A DNA stretch of 11,615 nucleotides from an uncultured Oscillospiraceae bacterium. GTDB taxonomy: Bacteria > Bacillota > Clostridia > Oscillospirales > Oscillospiraceae. The translations under genes and the position numbers were made by a program. Shown piece after piece: positions 9,275 through 11,615 of this stretch; the stretch's first letter is position 1, and every line of letters starts with the position of its first letter. Below the pieces are notes generated by a model, which had not been told where the DNA came from, made no database searches, and saw only the letters and a list, made by a program, of their open reading frames with translations. The stretch covers positions 1-11,615 of the forward strand of contig CAADUV010000379.1 in NCBI GenBank assembly GCA_900752305.1. The letters are read 5' to 3'.

Positions 9275-9961
9275 TCAACCCTCCTCTACCACATACCCTA
9301 CACCCTTCTTGGTGCGGATAAGCCCAGGCAGCCCTGCCTGTTCCAACTTCTTACGCAGACGGGTCACATTCACCGTCAGGGTGTTCTCCCCAATGAAGGC
9401 GTCCGACTCCCACAGCCGGGTCATCAGCACCTGCCGGGACACCACCTTGCCCTTCTGCTCCAACAGCAGCTGCAAGATCTTCCACTCATTTCGGGTCAGC
9501 TCCACCCGCTGCCCCTTCACCTGCAAGCTCCCGTCCGCCGTGTTCAGCACCGCGTCCCCGCAGCGGAGGAGGGTGGTGGGGGCGGCGAAGTCGTAGGCGC
9601 GGCGGAGCAGCGCCTGAATCTTGGCGGTGAGCACGGGCAGCTCAAAGGGCTTGGCTACAAAGTCATCTCCGCCCATATTCATGGCGGTGATGAGGTTGAG
9701 ATTGTCCGAAGCGGAGGAGAGAAAGAGGATGGGCACGTGGGAGAGCTTGCGGATCTCAGCGCACCAGTGGTAGCCGTTGAAAAAGGGCAGAGAGATGTCC
9801 AGCAGCACCAGTTGGGGGTCAAAATCGGTGAATTGGGTCAAAACATCGGAAAAATCCGTGGCGCACTGGGTCACATACCCCCACCCCTCCAGGTGGTTCT
9901 GCACCACACGGGCGATGACCGGGTCGTCCTCTATAATCAAAATACGGTAGTTGTGTTCCAT
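9275..9961 (-). CDS. BceR-like response regulator (OmpR/PhoB family)
   Basis: 228-residue cytoplasmic DNA-binding regulator, partner of the kinase that follows it. The receiver domain has the acidic pair D12-D13 in IIEDDP, phosphoacceptor D55 in LLDISLP, the switch Ser82/83 in FLSSAS and K104 in AKPF. The C-terminal winged helix (about 130-228) shows the family pattern LTRNEWKILQLLL, the recognition segment GENTLTVNVTRLRKKL (191-206) and the final RTKKGVGYVVEE. I chose the ATG at 9959-9961 because GGAGG lies four bases upstream and the receiver domain begins at once. A longer frame to 10033 would add 24 residues with no family counterpart and would swallow the promoter. Expected targets are the operator at 8250-8263 and perhaps the repeats at 10080-10105. 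Confidence 0.95.
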   Translation of the reverse strand: MEHNYRILIIEDDPVIARVVQNHLEGWGYVTQCATDFSDVLTQFTDFDPQLVLLDISLPFFNGYHWCAEIRKLSHVPILFLSSASDNLNLITAMNMGGDDFVAKPFELPVLTAKIQALLRRAYDFAAPTTLLRCGDAVLNTADGSLQVKGQRVELTRNEWKILQLLLEQKGKVVSRQVLMTRLWESDAFIGENTLTVNVTRLRKKLEQAGLPGLIRTKKGVGYVVEEG

Positions 9962-10004
9962 AAAGCCTCCAAATTCAAAGCACACGGGAAAAAACGCTGT
10001 CCCT

Positions 10005-10033
10005 ATCATAGCAAAAATGGCGGGAGATGTCAT
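10005..10033 (-). promoter_or_regulatory. Sigma-A promoter for the response regulator/kinase operon
   Basis: On the minus strand, ATGACA (10033-10028; five of six) and TATGAT (10010-10005; five of six) are separated by exactly 17 bases. An extended -10 TG lies one base upstream of the -10. The predicted start near 9998 gives a leader of about 37 bases before the regulator ATG. Such a good core promoter suggests substantial basal expression, as reported for bceRS of Bacillus. Confidence 0.8.
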
Positions 10034-10079
10034 CAGAAGGAAGATGGAAAAGAGAACCTTTTGTTGGTCAGCTTACCCC

Positions 10080-10105
10080 TTGTCACCCATTGTAATGACT
10101 TGTTA
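10080..10105 (+). promoter_or_regulatory. Triple TTGTNA direct repeat, candidate OmpR-family regulator site
   Basis: TTGTCA (10080-10085), TTGTAA (10090-10095) and TTGTTA (10100-10105) repeat at exactly 10-base intervals, one helical turn, so all lie on the same DNA face. The last copy ends nine bases before the -35 of the transpeptidase promoter, a typical activator position. The TGTNA core equals the half-site of the BceR-type operator at 8250-8263. Tandem in-phase half-sites are typical of OmpR/PhoB-family regulators, including WalR and PhoP, though those have somewhat different spacing. Which regulator binds is not known. Confidence 0.55.
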
Positions 10106-10114
10106 CTTGAGTTT

Positions 10115-10143
10115 TTGGCAGATTTGTGGTAGGTTAATAGCAT
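10115..10143 (+). promoter_or_regulatory. Sigma-A promoter for the L,D-transpeptidase gene
   Basis: TTGGCA (10115-10120; five of six) and TAGCAT (10138-10143; four of six) are separated by exactly 17 bases. The predicted start near 10150 gives a leader of about 64 bases, long enough to contain the inverted repeat at 10163-10180. Confidence 0.72.
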
Positions 10144-10162
10144 CCGTGAAACTATGCGGAGA

Positions 10163-10180
10163 GGATGACCAGGGTCATCC
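10163..10180. repeat. Perfect inverted repeat in the transpeptidase leader
   Basis: GGATGACC (10163-10170) and GGTCATCC (10173-10180) form an 8-2-8 palindrome-like repeat, with further partial CGG/CCG pairing outside it. It lies just downstream of the predicted start and 33 bases before the ATG. As DNA it resembles a repressor operator; as RNA it would form a short hairpin. No T-run follows, so it is not a terminator. Confidence 0.5.
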
Positions 10181-10213
10181 GCCGATTCACCATAGAAAGA
10201 AGGGGTGTTTACG

Positions 10214-11615
10214 ATGAAATCCAAAAGAGCAAGTTCCGGCAAGCACATCCGCGCCAAGGGAGGCACCAAAGTCAAGCGCAGCCCTACGGGCTTGCTGCTG
10301 GCCGCCGTTGGCGTCATCGTGGTGCTGCTCCTGGTGGTGTATTTTACCATCGCAAGCTCCTACAAGGGGCGTTTCCTGGGTCGTACCACCATCAACGGTC
10401 TCAATTGCAGCGGCAAGACCGTCCAGGAAGTGAACACCGCCATGAACCTTCAGGCCAAGAACTATGTCCTGACCCTGAAGGAACGGGATGGCAAGACCGA
10501 GACCATCAACGGCGGAGACATCGACCTGACCTACGTGGACAACGGGCAAGTGGCAGCCCTGCTGGACGACATCTCCCCCTACGGCTGGCTGTGGTCCCAA
10601 ATTCGAGGCACCGAGCTGACCGTCCAGGCCAACATGAGCTATGACGAGACCAAATTCGAGACCGTCATCAGCCACCTCAGCGCCTTCAACCCCGCCTATG
10701 CGGAAGCGCCCACCGACGCCCAGATCGTCGCCGGGGACACCCAGTTCCAAATCCAAAAGGAGAGCGAGGGCCGGGAGCTGGACAACGAGAAGGCCCTCAA
10801 GCTCATCCAGGAGGGGATCAAGACCGGCGTGACCGAGATCGACTTCGAGGCCAGCGAGTGCTATAAAAAGCCCTCTGTGTACGAGAGCGATCAGAACCTG
10901 AAGGAACAGCTGGAAAAGGTCAACGGCTACCTGAAGGCCAAGATTACATACGACTTTGACGACCGCACCATCGAGGTCACCGCCCAGGACATCATGGCCA
11001 TGATCGCCCAGGACGACAAAGGCAACTATGGTCTGGACAAAGCCAAGGTCAAGGAGTTCGTCACCACCAAGCTGGCCTATGCCACTGACACCTTCGGCCT
11101 GACCCACGCGGTGAAATGCCACGACGGCAAGACCAGAAAGCTCACCGGCGGCGACTACGGCTGGTGCATCAATCGGGATAAGACCACGGAAGAACTCATC
11201 CCCCTGCTGGAGTCCGGCGCGGAGAAGAAGATTGAACCGGTCTACCTGTACAGCGCCAAGTCCCGTGCCAAGGACGACATTGGCGGTACCTACGTGGAGA
11301 TCAGCATCAGCAAGCAGACCCTGTGGTGCTATAAGAACGGCAAGGAGATTTTGGAGACCCCGGTGGTCACCGGCAACATCAGCAAGGGCAACGGCACCCC
11401 CAAGGGCAGTGTCTGGGCCATCGACGCCAAGAAGAGCCCGGCGGTGCTGGGCACCATCGAGACCATGGGATACAGCTCTCCCGTCACCTATTGGATGCCT
11501 TATTGCGGCAACGTGGGGATGCACGATGCCGATGGCTGGCGGCATGAGTACGGCGGCAAGATCTACAAGACCAACGGCTCTCACGGCTGCGTGAATATGC
11601 CCAGGGCAGCGGCTA
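10214..11615 (+). CDS. Membrane-anchored L,D-transpeptidase with peptidoglycan-binding domains (YkuD family), 3'-truncated
   Basis: Open frame of 467 complete codons with no stop before the window end. AAGGGG lies eight bases upstream of the ATG. A basic cytoplasmic tail (residues 1-24) and one membrane anchor (about 25-47) place the rest outside the cell. Residues about 58-350 resemble the PG_binding_4 type of clostridial transpeptidases: NGLNCSGKTVQEV (61-73) matches the usual domain opening, and a second related unit seems to lie between about 215 and 340. The YkuD domain begins near residue 354 (DDIGGTYVEISISKQTLWCYKNGK in outline). It contains TGNISKGNGTPKG, conserved H437 in GMHD and the catalytic SHGCVN with nucleophile C459. 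Such enzymes form 3-3 peptidoglycan cross-links or attach proteins to the wall, and usually resist most beta-lactams. Only the last part of the catalytic domain is missing. Confidence 0.95.
   Translation, partial: MKSKRASSGKHIRAKGGTKVKRSPTGLLLAAVGVIVVLLLVVYFTIASSYKGRFLGRTTINGLNCSGKTVQEVNTAMNLQAKNYVLTLKERDGKTETINGGDIDLTYVDNGQVAALLDDISPYGWLWSQIRGTELTVQANMSYDETKFETVISHLSAFNPAYAEAPTDAQIVAGDTQFQIQKESEGRELDNEKALKLIQEGIKTGVTEIDFEASECYKKPSVYESDQNLKEQLEKVNGYLKAKITYDFDDRTIEVTAQDIMAMIAQDDKGNYGLDKAKVKEFVTTKLAYATDTFGLTHAVKCHDGKTRKLTGGDYGWCINRDKTTEELIPLLESGAEKKIEPVYLYSAKSRAKDDIGGTYVEISISKQTLWCYKNGKEILETPVVTGNISKGNGTPKGSVWAIDAKKSPAVLGTIETMGYSSPVTYWMPYCGNVGMHDADGWRHEYGGKIYKTNGSHGCVNMPRAAA

Noticed and set aside
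9962..10033. Extension of the response regulator to an upstream start at 10033
   Set aside because: The extra 24 residues have no receiver-domain counterpart and overlap a good extended -10 promoter. The ATG at 9961 has GGAGG and starts immediately before the receiver fold.
10082..10095. A second BceR-type inverted repeat TnACA-N4-TGTAA in the divergent region
   Set aside because: The left arm does not fit at the required N4 spacing. The region is better described as direct TTGTNA repeats.
10033..10350. A 105-codon minus-strand frame spanning the divergent promoter region
   Set aside because: It crosses both predicted promoters and the start of the transpeptidase gene, has no recognisable domain, and lacks a ribosome binding site.
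10187..11584. A 465-codon open frame on the minus strand opposite the transpeptidase gene
   Set aside because: The encoded protein is a low-complexity run of Val, Leu, Gly, His and Asp with no recognisable domain. It arises from third-position G/C bias of the real gene, whose YkuD motifs are unmistakable, and its start has no convincing ribosome binding site.

Overview
The window looks like chromosome from a GC-rich Clostridia member, probably the Oscillospiraceae (Flavonifractor / Intestinimonas / Lawsonibacter type). This rests on Firmicutes-type protein families (a Bce-like peptide-sensing module, a clostridial-type FeoB, an L,D-transpeptidase with a peptidoglycan-binding N-terminal half), strong G/C preference at third codon positions, and GGAGG-type ribosome binding sites. 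The genus is an inference and cannot be fixed from these genes by eye.

Layout. (1) Bases 1-2743, plus strand: the C-terminal three quarters of rpoC, ended by a strong intrinsic terminator at 2767-2801. (2) Bases 2810-5207, minus strand: the ferrous iron uptake operon feoA-feoB, convergent with rpoC. (3) Bases 5372-9961, minus strand: a complete four-gene Bce-type module, transcribed in the order response regulator, intramembrane-sensing histidine kinase, ABC ATPase, large FtsX-fold permease. The ATPase/permease pair has its own 115-bp leader containing an exact match to the TnACA-N4-TGTAA operator known for BceR-type regulators. (4) Bases 10214-11615, plus strand: an L,D-transpeptidase (YkuD) gene that runs off the window end, divergent from the response regulator gene. 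No stretch over 300 bases lacks a gene; the longest non-coding one is the 252-bp divergent region 9962-10213.

How the parts work together. FeoA and FeoB import Fe(II). In the Bce module the permease/ATPase is expected to act as both detoxifier and sensor for cell-wall-active peptides. It signals through the kinase, which has almost no extracellular loop, to the regulator, which then raises transporter expression through the operator at 8250-8263. The divergent region holds a good promoter in each direction. Just upstream of the transpeptidase -35 lie three TTGTNA repeats at exactly 10-bp period, whose TGTNA core matches the half-site of the transporter operator. This suggests, without proving, that the envelope-stress regulator also controls a peptidoglycan cross-linking enzyme. 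I saw no mobile element, CRISPR array, tRNA or rRNA, and no wholly novel system; the most original signals are the regulatory repeats.
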